DNA from: Anaerolineales bacterium UBA3940
GTDB lineage: Bacteria; Chloroflexota; Anaerolineae; Aggregatilineales; UBA3940
Direction: 5' to 3'
Assembly (NCBI GenBank): GCA_002385675.1
Contig: DGDY01000005.1
Coordinates: 1,253-14,968, forward strand
Length of the DNA: 13,716 bases
The position numbers were made by a program, and so were the translations under genes. A model generated the notes under the pieces. The model saw only the letters and a program-made list of their open reading frames with translations, was not told the origin of the DNA and searched no databases. Of this stretch, positions 7,262 to 13,716 are shown one piece after another (position 1 is the first letter of the stretch; each line of letters starts with the position of its first letter).

Positions 7262-8533
7262 CTACGCCTGCCGCAGACGCTGAACCGCCGCCCAGCCCGA
7301 CGGAGCGATGAGCCACAGCAGGAGCAGCATCACCAGCGCCGAGGTGAGGCACCAGGCGCACGTCGCGCCGATGACGAACGGCTCAAGGAAGGTCAGGTAC
7401 GTCGAGAAGGCCGCGCCGAACAGCGCCATCACCAGCAGGCCGGCCTGTGCCGCATCACGGGTGCGGGCATCCTTCACCCGGCCCAGCGCCCACGCTGCGA
7501 GGATCGCCACATAGCCACCGATGCCGAGCACGCCAACCGGCAGCACGCCGAACAGCATCGCATAGGGGCTTTGCTGCACGGTGTTGCAGTCGCCCACCAG
7601 GCCGCAGACCGCCGATTGCTGCCCGACTTCGACATAGGCCAGATAGACAGCCGCTGCCAGCCCGGCGAGCGCCGACACCGGAACCAGCCAGCCGGGCAGT
7701 TCCTGCTCGCGCGTGATGATCAGCCCGACGGCAGCCGCCGCGAGCAACAGCCCGGCAAGCACCGACATGACCATCGCCAGCCCGCCACCTGCCTCCATGA
7801 TGAGCGTCAGTGCGATGCCCACACCCACCAGCGCCGCGAGCAGCGCCGCCACCCGGCAGGTCGGGGCGGTCAGGCAGCGCGGCTTCCGCTTCGAACGGGT
7901 AGAGAGCACCTTCACGCCTGCCCGCACAACTGCCACCAGGCTCACGACCAGCCCGATCAGCACGAGCATGGCCAGACCGTTGCCGAGCGGGTCCCGCGAG
8001 AAGCGTGCGCCGAGGGTGTCGGACGTGTCAGGGGCAGCCGGGCTTGCCTGCTCGCTCGCCTGCGACTGGGCAAGGGCCTGCTCGTAGGCTTCCTGCAAAC
8101 CGGGGATCGGCGGCAAGGGGAGGCCGTCGGCGGCAAGCGCCTCGCGGATGATCTCGCTGCCGCGCACCGGGATTTCATACCCGCCGACCAGCACGTGCTC
8201 GCCGATGAACATCATCGGCACGTAGCGCTGGTCGGGGGGGATGCCGTAGGCTTCGTAGGCTGCCTGCGCCAGCGCCCGCCCGTCCTCCGTCGTCACGTTG
8301 ACAAAGATTAGCTGGAACTGGTCGCCGAACGCTTCGACCATCTTCGGGTAATCATTCTCAATGAAGTTGTGGCAGTGCGGGCACTGCGGCGACCACAGCA
8401 GCACCGCGTAGACAACCGGTTCCTCGGTGCCCGTCTGGGCCTGCGCCCGTATCGGCGCAGCCAGTGCCACACTCAGGGCGATCATCGCCGCCAGCAGCGC
8501 TAGCAGGGTAGGCGTCCGGCGTATCGTTTTCAT
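7262..8533 (-). CDS. Thioredoxin-VKOR fusion, disulfide-forming membrane protein
   Basis: A 423-residue protein read on the minus strand. I place the start at the ATG whose first base is 8533, because GAAGGG lies nine bases upstream and a clean signal peptide follows (MKTIRRTPTLLALLAAMIAL). Longer in-frame starts up to 8608 lack such support. A thioredoxin-like domain (about 36-140) carries CPHC at 51-54. A linker and about seven hydrophobic segments follow (first near 186-204, last near 393-410). The VKOR motif includes CGLVGDCNTVQQSPYA (Cys310 and Cys316, six apart as in bacterial VKOR) and the quinone-side CAWC at 392-395. VKOR re-oxidises partner thioredoxins using quinone, so this would make disulfides in exported proteins. 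The Trx domain is N-terminal, whereas the better-known fusions carry it at the C-terminus. It is divergent from the cyclase gene. Confidence 0.9.
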   Translation of the reverse strand: MKTIRRTPTLLALLAAMIALSVALAAPIRAQAQTGTEEPVVYAVLLWSPQCPHCHNFIENDYPKMVEAFGDQFQLIFVNVTTEDGRALAQAAYEAYGIPPDQRYVPMMFIGEHVLVGGYEIPVRGSEIIREALAADGLPLPPIPGLQEAYEQALAQSQASEQASPAAPDTSDTLGARFSRDPLGNGLAMLVLIGLVVSLVAVVRAGVKVLSTRSKRKPRCLTAPTCRVAALLAALVGVGIALTLIMEAGGGLAMVMSVLAGLLLAAAAVGLIITREQELPGWLVPVSALAGLAAAVYLAYVEVGQQSAVCGLVGDCNTVQQSPYAMLFGVLPVGVLGIGGYVAILAAWALGRVKDARTRDAAQAGLLVMALFGAAFSTYLTFLEPFVIGATCAWCLTSALVMLLLLWLIAPSGWAAVQRLRQA

Positions 8534-8583
8534 CGGCAGCATCCCTTCATTTACCGGGCGTCTCATGCTCAAGTTCAAGGAGA

Positions 8584-8628
8584 CAGGCCACCAGCGCGGC
8601 CTGCCCACCCTATTCTGGCCTACAGGCC
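8584..8628 (-). other. Paired hairpins in the probable leader of the Trx-VKOR gene
   Basis: Two short inverted repeats: CAGGCC/GGCCTG (8584-8589 and 8598-8603) and GGCC-TACA-GGCC (8617-8628). They lie between the Trx-VKOR start and the CRP-like site. Without a T-run they are not terminators; they may simply structure the mRNA leader. Confidence 0.3.
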
Positions 8629-8632
8629 GCCG

Positions 8633-8656
8633 AAGTGATAGTGAAATAAATCACTT
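8633..8656. promoter_or_regulatory. CRP/FNR-type palindrome between the Trx-VKOR and cyclase genes
   Basis: AGTGA-AATAAA-TCACT (8640-8655) has the GTGA-N6-TCAC core of CRP/FNR-family operators. A wider inverted repeat, AAGTGAT/AATCACTT, encloses it using an extra half-site at 8633-8639. It is centred about 63 bp upstream of the start expected from the TACAAT at 8699, near the class I activator position. It also overlaps the region just downstream of a weak minus-strand promoter (CGCCAA 8679-8684 and TTATTA 8655-8660 on the plus strand). Confidence 0.5.
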
Positions 8657-8698
8657 ATTACCGTGCGGGACGTGCTTTCGCCAAATCGCGGTATTGGT

Positions 8699-8704
8699 TA
8701 CAAT
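8699..8704 (+). promoter_or_regulatory. Candidate -10 element (TACAAT) for the cyclase gene
   Basis: TACAAT matches five of six bases of the sigma-70 -10 consensus and lies 78 bp before the chosen cyclase start. The hexamer 17 bp upstream, TTTCGC, is a poor -35. A weak -35 is what one expects of an activator-dependent promoter, which fits the CRP-like site upstream. Confidence 0.4.
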
Positions 8705-8782
8705 TCCCTATCGAACGTTCGCGGCGCCTTCTCTCGCCTTATTAGCTTTGTAAGGTCACACCACCTCCCGTACAGGCGCGCT

Positions 8783-10723
8783 ATGACTGAACCGCCTATC
8801 GAGCCCACAGCCCTCGTCGTCAGCAGCGACCCCCATGATCAATGCCTCCTTGAGAGCCAGCTCCGGCGCGCGGGGGGTGGGCGCATCCTCACCGCCGAAA
8901 CTGGCGCTCAGGCGCTTGAGATGATCGCCCGCAAGATGCCGGACCTTATCCTGCTCGATGCGGCAATCCCCGACATGGACGGCTACGAAGTGGCCTGTTG
9001 CATCCGCAGCGCCTACCCCGACGAGTTCGCGCCGATCATCCTCATCAGCGCGTCCCCATCCCCGCAGGAGCGGGCCGCCGGCCTCCGGGCAGGGGCAAGC
9101 GATGTCATCTCCAGACCGTTCGACCTCGACGAACTGGTCGCGCGGATCGCCTCGCAGTTCAGCCTCAAGCGGACCTACGACCGGCTGCGGCTCGGACGCG
9201 AGCGCATGGCGCTGCTGTACGACATCAGCCGGGAAATCGTCGCCGAGCTTGACTACGAGAGCCTGCTATACCGCCTCGTTTCGGTAACGACCTCGCTCAC
9301 GCGGGCCGACAAGGCGCTGCTCGTCGTGCTGGAGAACGGCGTCTTTCGCGAGCAGATCATCGCACGGGCGGGTGAGCCGGTACACGCCGTCCCATCTATC
9401 CCCCGGCAGGTGCTTGAGGATGGCCTCGTCGGCTGGGTGATCAAGAACCGGCAGGCGGCGCTCATCTCCGACCTGGAGAAGGACCCGCGCTGGGTGCAGC
9501 TTCCCAATCACGCCACCACCGCACGCTCCGCCGCCGCCATCCCGCTGATGCGCTCGGAGGTCACGGGCGTGCTGCTGATGACCTCCGCACGGGTGAACGC
9601 CTTCCAGGAGGAGCATCTGGACATGCTGGTAGCGATCGGCGGGCAGGCGGCCATCGCGCTGGAAAACGCCCGGCTGTTCCGTGCCGTGCGCAAGCAGCGT
9701 GCCCGCGCCGAGGCGCTGCTGCAACAGACGGGCGACCCCGTCATCATCACCGACTGCAACGGCGTGATCACGAGCGTCAACCCGGCGGCAGCCGCCATGC
9801 TTGGGCTGGGCGAGGACACACACGGCAGCCCGCTCGACACAATCTTCAGCCTGCACCTCTCCGACCTTGTCACACGGGCCTGCGAGCGCGGTTCGCCGGT
9901 ATCGGGCGAGTATACGCTGCGCCGGCCCGGCGCAGGGCAGGCCCGCACCTTTAACGTCAGCGTGTCGCCGGTTGAGGACGTCGGCTTTATGCTCGTCTGG
10001 CAGGACATCACCGCGCTGAAGGAGGCAGAGCGGGTGCGGCTGCAGAGCGAGCGCGCCGAGACGCGGCGCGTGCTGGAGGCGTTTTCCCGCTACATGAGCC
10101 CGGCACTCGTCGAGCGCGTTCTCGGCGACCCGGACATCCTGACCCGGCGCGAGCGGCGGGAAGCCATCGTGCTGTTTGCCGACCTGCGCGGATTCACGCG
10201 GCTGACGATGGAGCATGCGCCGGATGATGTGATCACGCTGCTGAACGACGCCTTTGCTGAAATGATGGAGATCGTGTACCAGCACGAAGGCGTGATCTTC
10301 GACATCGCCGGGGACGAGCTGCTGGTTGGCTTCAACGTGCCGTACAGTCAGCCGGACGCCCGCCGCCGCGCGCTGGCGACGGCCATCGCCATGCAGCGCC
10401 GCTTCCGCAGCGTGCGCGCCCGCTGGGCGGCGCGCGGCATGGAGGTCGGGATAGGCATCGGCATCAACGTGGGGCAGGTGGTGCTGGGGCACGTGGGCGG
10501 GCGCTCCCGCATGAGCTACTCGATGGTCGGGCAGGCGGTGAACATCGCGCACCGGCTTGTCGAACTGGCCTGTGACGGGCAGATCGTCGCCTCGCCGGAT
10601 GTGCTGGCGCAGGGTCTGCCGGATGGCGCTCCCGTGACCGTCCGCGAACTGCCGCCGCGCCAGCTTCGCGGGGCCGACCGCCCGCAGGAGATGGTCCTGC
10701 TGGAGCTTGAACCAGAGCCGTAA
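8783..10723 (+). CDS. REC-GAF-PAS class III adenylate/guanylate cyclase
   Basis: A 646-residue protein from the ATG at 8783. The frame also opens at a GTG at 8663, but those 40 codons overlie the likely promoter and precede the first domain; no clear ribosome site is visible for either start. The domains are: response-regulator receiver (about 8-125) with acceptor Asp59; GAF (about 140-298); PAS (about 310-410); a helical linker; and a class III cyclase domain (about 459-600). In the cyclase both metal Asp residues are present (Asp467 in FADLRG, Asp511 in IAGDE), as are Asn587 and Arg591 of VNIAHR, so it should be active. The base-selecting positions are Asp507, where adenylate cyclases have Lys, and Ser580. 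The receiver has Arg111 where Lys is normal. No membrane segment is present, so it is a cytosolic sensor. ATP or GTP use is uncertain. Confidence 0.9.
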   Translation: MTEPPIEPTALVVSSDPHDQCLLESQLRRAGGGRILTAETGAQALEMIARKMPDLILLDAAIPDMDGYEVACCIRSAYPDEFAPIILISASPSPQERAAGLRAGASDVISRPFDLDELVARIASQFSLKRTYDRLRLGRERMALLYDISREIVAELDYESLLYRLVSVTTSLTRADKALLVVLENGVFREQIIARAGEPVHAVPSIPRQVLEDGLVGWVIKNRQAALISDLEKDPRWVQLPNHATTARSAAAIPLMRSEVTGVLLMTSARVNAFQEEHLDMLVAIGGQAAIALENARLFRAVRKQRARAEALLQQTGDPVIITDCNGVITSVNPAAAAMLGLGEDTHGSPLDTIFSLHLSDLVTRACERGSPVSGEYTLRRPGAGQARTFNVSVSPVEDVGFMLVWQDITALKEAERVRLQSERAETRRVLEAFSRYMSPALVERVLGDPDILTRRERREAIVLFADLRGFTRLTMEHAPDDVITLLNDAFAEMMEIVYQHEGVIFDIAGDELLVGFNVPYSQPDARRRALATAIAMQRRFRSVRARWAARGMEVGIGIGINVGQVVLGHVGGRSRMSYSMVGQAVNIAHRLVELACDGQIVASPDVLAQGLPDGAPVTVRELPPRQLRGADRPQEMVLLELEPEP

Positions 10724-10800
10724 CCGGGCGGCGTCAGCCGTTCGACAGCACCGCCAGAAAGCCCGATCTTCCCCTCGCAGATGTTGCCTTTTTAGCCCTC

Positions 10801-10829
10801 TTGCTGTAAACTACTCACATTGATATAGA
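10801..10829 (+). promoter_or_regulatory. recA promoter
   Basis: TTGCTG (10801-10806), a 17-bp spacer, then TATAGA (10824-10829), with a TG two bases before the -10 hexamer. It lies 44 bp upstream of the recA ATG. A second AT-rich hexamer, TATAAA at 10840-10845, lacks a good -35. The rest of 10724-10800 shows no gene and no convincing terminator for the cyclase gene. Confidence 0.65.
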
Positions 10830-10839
10830 ACACTCGTAC
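10828..10839. promoter_or_regulatory. SOS-like (LexA/DinR-type) operator at the recA promoter
   Basis: GAAC-ACTC-GTAC differs by one base from the GAAC-N4-GTTC core of Gram-positive-type LexA boxes. It overlaps the recA -10 hexamer, where a repressor would block initiation. recA is the commonest LexA target, which supports the call; the mismatch in the right half-site lowers it. Confidence 0.55.
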
Positions 10840-10872
10840 TATAAAATCAAGGTAAAATAGGAGCATCCGTAG

Positions 10873-11916
10873 ATGCCTGACGATGGCCGCCTGGCCTCCC
10901 TGGAGAAGACGTTAAAGGAACTGACCAAGCGCTTCGGCGACGGCGCAATCATGCGCCTGGGCGAAGCCTCCCATTTAGCGGTAGATGTCATCCCGACTGG
11001 CTCGCTGTCTCTCGACCTGGCGATTGGCGTGGGGGGCATCCCGCGCGGTCGTGTCACCGAGATCTACGGCCCTGAGTCCTCGGGTAAAACAACCCTCTGC
11101 CTCCACGTGATTGCACAGGCCCAGCGTCTGGGCGGCATCTGTGCGTTCATCGACATGGAGCACGCCCTCGATCCCATCTATGCCGAGCGAATCGGCGTCA
11201 ACATCGAGGAGCTTTACATCAGCCAGCCGGACACAGCAGAACAGGCGCTAGAGATCGCCGAGGCGCTCGTGCGCTCTGGCGCGATTGATGTGATCGTGCT
11301 GGACTCGGTTGCGGCGCTCGTGCCCCGCGCCGAGATCGAGGGCGAAATGGGCGACTCGCACGTTGGCCTGCAGGCCCGCTTGATGAGCCAGGCGCTGCGC
11401 AAGCTCTCGGGTGCGATCAAGCACAGCAACACCGCGATGATCTTCACGAACCAGCTTCGCATGAAGATCGGCGTGATGTTCGGCAACCCGGAGACGACGA
11501 GCGGCGGGCGGGCGCTGAAGTTCTACGCCAGCCTGCGCCTCGACGTCCGGCGCATCCAGGCCCTCAAGCAGGGCGGTGAGGTCATCGGCAACCGGACGCG
11601 CGTCCGCGTGACCAAGAACAAGGTCGCCGCCCCCTTCCGCGAGGCTGAGTTCGATATTATGTACGGCGAGGGCATCAGCTACGAGGGCGACGTGCTCGAC
11701 CTGGCAACGCAGCTTGGGCTGGTCGAGAAGCGGGGCGCTTTCTACCGCTACGCCGCGACTGACGAGCTGCTCGGCCAGGGGCGTGAGAACGCCAAGCAGT
11801 ACCTCAAGGAGCACCCGGAAGTCGTCATGGAGCTGGACCAGGCTATCCGGCAGACGTACAGCCTCTCGCCGGTTGTGTTCTCGTCGGCGGATGGGGATAT
11901 CGACCTGGACGCCTAG
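10873..11916 (+). CDS. recA: RecA recombinase
   Basis: A 347-residue full-length RecA, the ATPase that coats single-stranded DNA, drives strand exchange and triggers LexA self-cleavage. Visible features: N-terminal oligomerisation helix (5-20); Walker A GPESSGKT (66-73); catalytic Glu96 in DMEHALDP; Walker [11 protein letters not shown] (about 140-149); the L1 region [21 protein letters not shown]; the L2 DNA-binding loop with [18 protein letters not shown] (about 203-220); and the [15 protein letters not shown] segment. The C-terminus is short, ending in the acidic DGDIDLDA. The start has AGGAG nine bases upstream. A good promoter and an SOS-like box precede it. The recX gene lies 408 bp downstream, separated by a structured segment and a terminator, so the two are at most partly cotranscribed. 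Confidence 0.98.
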   Translation: MPDDGRLASLEKTLKELTKRFGDGAIMRLGEASHLAVDVIPTGSLSLDLAIGVGGIPRGRVTEIYGPESSGKTTLCLHVIAQAQRLGGICAFIDMEHALDPIYAERIGVNIEELYISQPDTAEQALEIAEALVRSGAIDVIVLDSVAALVPRAEIEGEMGDSHVGLQARLMSQALRKLSGAIKHSNTAMIFTNQLRMKIGVMFGNPETTSGGRALKFYASLRLDVRRIQALKQGGEVIGNRTRVRVTKNKVAAPFREAEFDIMYGEGISYEGDVLDLATQLGLVEKRGAFYRYAATDELLGQGRENAKQYLKEHPEVVMELDQAIRQTYSLSPVVFSSADGDIDLDA

Positions 11917-11919
11917 GAA

Positions 11920-11950
11920 TTTGGCAGAAATCGACTAATTCTGCCCAAAA
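11920..11950 (+). other. Hairpin just downstream of recA
   Basis: TTTGGCAGAA pairs with TTCTGCC-C-AAA with one bulged C, giving a 10-bp stem around nine bases, beginning four bases after the recA stop. No T-run follows on the plus strand, so it is at best a weak terminator or a 3'-end stabiliser of the recA mRNA. Confidence 0.4.
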
Positions 11951-11989
11951 ACTAACCCAGCAGTGTTCGCTGTGCGACAAGAGTAGCTA

Positions 11990-11995
11990 TATAAT
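11990..11995 (+). promoter_or_regulatory. Candidate promoter (perfect TATAAT) for the recA-recX intergenic RNA
   Basis: A perfect TATAAT lies inside a perfect palindrome, GCTATAT-A-ATATAGC (11986-12000). TTCGCT (11966-11971) is 18 bp upstream, a weak -35. Transcription would start near 12002 and reach the terminator at 12254-12290. Confidence 0.5.
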
Positions 11996-12001
11996 ATAGC
12001 G

Positions 12002-12290
12002 AAATAAACAGGATAAACTGATCGGCGCAATACCACGCGCCGTGCTGGGTTCTGTAAGCTTTCGGGCAATGAACCTCGCCCGCCACCGGGCGGGGATGGA
12101 TCGTAAACTGGATGATGAACGGTTCCGCCCGGCCTCCGGTCGGGTGGACTGAGGCGCATTCAACTGAATCGGTCACGGTCCCAACTCTTGATCGGGTTTG
12201 GGCCGCATATGCACAGCTATCGCCAGACGATAGCCGCAAAGCTTTGGAGGGCTCAGCAGCCGTGGTTTCGCCACGGCTGCTGTTTATTTT
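12002..12290 (+). ncRNA. Candidate structured RNA (small RNA or recX leader), unclassified
   Basis: Between a TATAAT and a strong terminator lie many hairpins: CGGCGC/GCGCCG (12023-12042); CCTCGCCCG/CGGGCGGGG (12074-12095); CCGCCCG-GCC/GGT-CGGGTGG (12125-12147); an imperfect stem around 12176-12204; and GCTATCG/CGATAGC (12216-12234). AAGCTTT (12056-12062) can pair with AAAGCTT (12238-12244), enclosing most of them. GGGTTC (12047-12052) can alternatively pair with GAACCT (12071-12076), competing with the first large hairpin. There is no supportable ORF. I do not recognise it as 6S RNA, tmRNA, RNase P RNA, SRP RNA or a common riboswitch. It could be a free RNA or an attenuator controlling recX-rny. 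Confidence 0.45.
12254..12290 (+). terminator. Strong rho-independent terminator upstream of recX
   Basis: CAGCAGCCGTGG (12254-12265) and CCACGGCTGCTG (12271-12282) form a perfect 12-bp stem with loop TTTCG, followed by TTTATTTT. It ends 34 bp before the recX start codon. It must end either recA read-through or a separate intergenic transcript, or act as an attenuator for recX-rny. Confidence 0.88.
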
Positions 12291-12324
12291 ATGAGTCCAT
12301 CATGCAATTGTGATGAGGCAGAGG

Positions 12325-12969
12325 ATGGCAGGCACGATTACGGCACTCGTCGTCCAGAAGCGCAACAAGGAAAGGGTCAACGTCTATCTCGACGGTGAGT
12401 TTGCCTTCGGGCTGGCGCTGGCGGAAGCCATCAAACTGAAGAAGGGGCAGACGCTGAGCGATGAGGATATCGCCCGACTCAAAGCGCTGGACGAGATCGA
12501 AGTGGTGCACGAGCGTGCCCTCAACCTCCTCTCCCACCGACCGCGCAGCGCCGAAGAGGTGCGGCGCAAGCTACGTGACAGTAAACAAGAGTTTAGCGAC
12601 ACAGCAATAGAGACGGTCATTGAAAGGTTGGAGCGGGCCGGGCTGCTGGATGATGAAGCCTTCGCCCGCTACTGGGTCGACAATCGAGAGTGGTTCAACC
12701 CGCGCAGTGCGCGTGCGCTTCGCCACGAACTGCGCCAGAAAGGTGTATCGAACCAGGTTGTGGACAGAGTCCTCGCAGACCTGGACGAACAGGATGCCGC
12801 CTACCGGGCGGCACAGGCGAAAGTCCGCCGCTATGCCCATGCCGATGAGGCCGAGTTTCGCAAGCGCATGGGCGGATACCTCTCCCGGCGGGGTTTCGCC
12901 TACGGGGTTGTTCGCGATGTGCTGGATCGCCTCTGGGATGAGATCCAGACCCAGACCAACTCTCCATGA
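12325..12969 (+). CDS. recX: RecX, regulator of RecA
   Basis: A 214-residue RecX, which binds RecA filaments and limits their activity. After an N-terminal beta-hairpin segment (VNVYLDGEFAFGLAL, about 20-34) come the three-helix repeats typical of RecX, with the motifs ALNLLSHRPRSAEEVRRKL, ERLERAGLLDDEAFARYWV and ARALRHELRQKGVS, then a C-terminal repeat with YLSRRGFAYGVVRDVLDRL. I choose the ATG at 12325 because GAGG sits six bases upstream; a GTG at 12310 and an ATG at 12313 are in frame but less well placed. It lies after a terminator, so it needs its own start site or read-through. The 28-bp gap to rny points to cotranscription with that gene. Confidence 0.93.
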   Translation: MAGTITALVVQKRNKERVNVYLDGEFAFGLALAEAIKLKKGQTLSDEDIARLKALDEIEVVHERALNLLSHRPRSAEEVRRKLRDSKQEFSDTAIETVIERLERAGLLDDEAFARYWVDNREWFNPRSARALRHELRQKGVSNQVVDRVLADLDEQDAAYRAAQAKVRRYAHADEAEFRKRMGGYLSRRGFAYGVVRDVLDRLWDEIQTQTNSP

Positions 12970-12997
12970 CATGACCAATGCTGGGGAGGTTTGATTC

Positions 12998-13716
12998 ATG
13001 CCATTCAATTGGTTAGTCCTGGTCGCTGCCGTCGCCGGCCTGGCCCTGGGCGCTGCTGCCGCGTATACGTGGTTCACACGGATTGAGCACAACAAGCGTA
13101 TCGCGGCGGAGCAGGAAGCCCAGAACATCATCGTCAGGGCGCGACATGAGGCGGAGGACATGCTGCGGGAGGGGCGCGACGAACTCGCCAGGCAGCGTGA
13201 AGAGATGGAAAAGGAGCTGGCCCGCCGCCGCGCAGACCTCAATCGTGAGGAGGATCGCCTTCAAAAGCGCCGCGATCAGCTTGACCAGCGACTTGAGAAG
13301 CTTGAAGAGCGCGAGCAGCGCCTCAACAAGCGGCAAAGCTCGCTCGACCGCCAGCGCAACCAGCTTGAAGAACTGAAAGCCGAGCGCATGGAAGCGCTGG
13401 AGCGCGTCGCCGAGATGACGCGTGACGAGGCCCGCGAGCACCTGCTGGCGCTTGTAGAGGAAGAGACGCGCAACGACATGGCCCGCCGCATCCGCGAGGT
13501 CGAGGACGAACTCAGCGCCGAGGCGGACGAGCGCGCGCGCGAGTTGATCGCGCTGGCCATCCAGCGTGTCGCGTCGGACTATGTGTCGGATGTCACCGTC
13601 TCGGTGGTGCCCCTGCCCAGTGACGAGATGAAGGGCCGCATCATCGGGCGCAACGGGCGCAATATCCGCGCCTTTGAGCAGGCGAGCGGCGTGGACGTGA
13701 TCGTGGACGACACGCC
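12998..13716 (+). CDS. rny: Ribonuclease Y, 3'-truncated by the window edge
   Basis: The frame is open to the window end, giving 239 residues of a protein usually slightly over 500. It has an N-terminal membrane anchor (about 4-26), a long charged coiled coil (about 30-190) rich in Glu, Arg and Gln heptads, and the beginning of a KH RNA-binding domain with [12 protein letters not shown] at 213-224. The HD catalytic domain would lie beyond the window. RNase Y is a membrane-tethered endoribonuclease that starts mRNA decay in many bacteria lacking RNase E. The start has GGGGAGGT (12983-12990), seven bases before the ATG. It follows recX closely, probably in one operon. Confidence 0.95.
   Translation, partial: MPFNWLVLVAAVAGLALGAAAAYTWFTRIEHNKRIAAEQEAQNIIVRARHEAEDMLREGRDELARQREEMEKELARRRADLNREEDRLQKRRDQLDQRLEKLEEREQRLNKRQSSLDRQRNQLEELKAERMEALERVAEMTRDEAREHLLALVEEETRNDMARRIREVEDELSAEADERARELIALAIQRVASDYVSDVTVSVVPLPSDEMKGRIIGRNGRNIRAFEQASGVDVIVDDT

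Noticed and set aside
7085..8311. 408-codon plus-strand ORF
   Set aside because: It lies opposite the Trx-VKOR gene, is rich in Arg, His and Gln with no domain, and runs through the sigma terminator region. It is a shadow of a GC-rich gene.
9266..10552. 428-codon minus-strand ORF
   Set aside because: Antisense to the cyclase gene, whose domains and catalytic residues are unmistakable. The product is His/Arg/Ala-rich with no recognisable motif.
10740..10800. Possible terminator after the cyclase gene, including the T-run TTTTT near 10790
   Set aside because: Only a 4-bp stem (ATCT/AGAT) can be drawn before the T-run, and larger GGCGG/CCGCC pairing is too far from it. Not convincing.
12211..12250. 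Resemblance to a c-di-GMP-I (GEMM) riboswitch: GCACAG, hairpin, CGCAAAGC
   Set aside because: The conserved GGCAAACC junction and the second receptor hairpin are absent, and the following stem is an ordinary terminator. Only short words match; a covariance search would settle it.
12112..12294. 60-codon ORF between recA and recX
   Set aside because: It runs through several hairpins and the terminator stem, has no ribosome site, and looks like an accident of a structured non-coding segment.

Overview
The window is about 13.7 kb of GC-rich DNA (roughly two-thirds G+C by eye) carrying ordinary chromosomal genes. It most resembles a member of the Chloroflexota, probably Anaerolineae-like. The evidence is the order recA - recX - rny (RNase Y), a short primary-type sigma factor, a large GH57 lipoprotein with a glucodextranase-type C-terminal module, and a thioredoxin-VKOR fusion. 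This assignment is inference from gene content; there is no rRNA or tRNA in the window.

Layout. Positions 1-885 hold the 3' part of a GH13 alpha-amylase-family gene. It is followed at 911-1558 by a P-loop kinase-like gene. A hairpin-rich, repeat-like spacer (1559-1865) leads to a 1051-residue secreted GH57 lipoprotein (1866-5021), then a small DinB-fold protein (5038-5499). A 553-bp, more AT-rich spacer precedes the sigma factor gene (6053-7060), which ends at a strong rho-independent terminator. Convergent to it is a thioredoxin-VKOR membrane protein (7262-8533, minus strand). It is divergent from a REC-GAF-PAS-class III nucleotide cyclase (8783-10723), and the shared upstream region holds a CRP-like palindrome. 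recA (10873-11916) has a good promoter overlapped by a GAAC-N4-GTAC SOS-like box. A 408-bp, highly structured spacer with a perfect TATAAT and a strong terminator separates recA from recX (12325-12969). recX is followed after 28 bp by rny (12998 to the window end, 3'-truncated).

How the parts relate. The GH13 and GH57 enzymes point to alpha-glucan breakdown, the GH57 one outside the membrane. The Trx-VKOR protein would supply disulfides to exported proteins. The cyclase looks like a soluble multi-sensor that makes cAMP or cGMP, and the CRP-like site next to it suggests feedback. recA and recX form the recombination module, with RecX acting on RecA filaments; rny serves RNA turnover.

The most notable unexplained features are the structured, terminator-ended RNA-like segment between recA and recX, a family of two-hairpin repeats present in three diverged copies (about 1569-1685, 5510-5605, 7152-7248), and the cyclase's non-canonical base-selecting residues. 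No CRISPR array, insertion sequence, tRNA or rRNA was seen.
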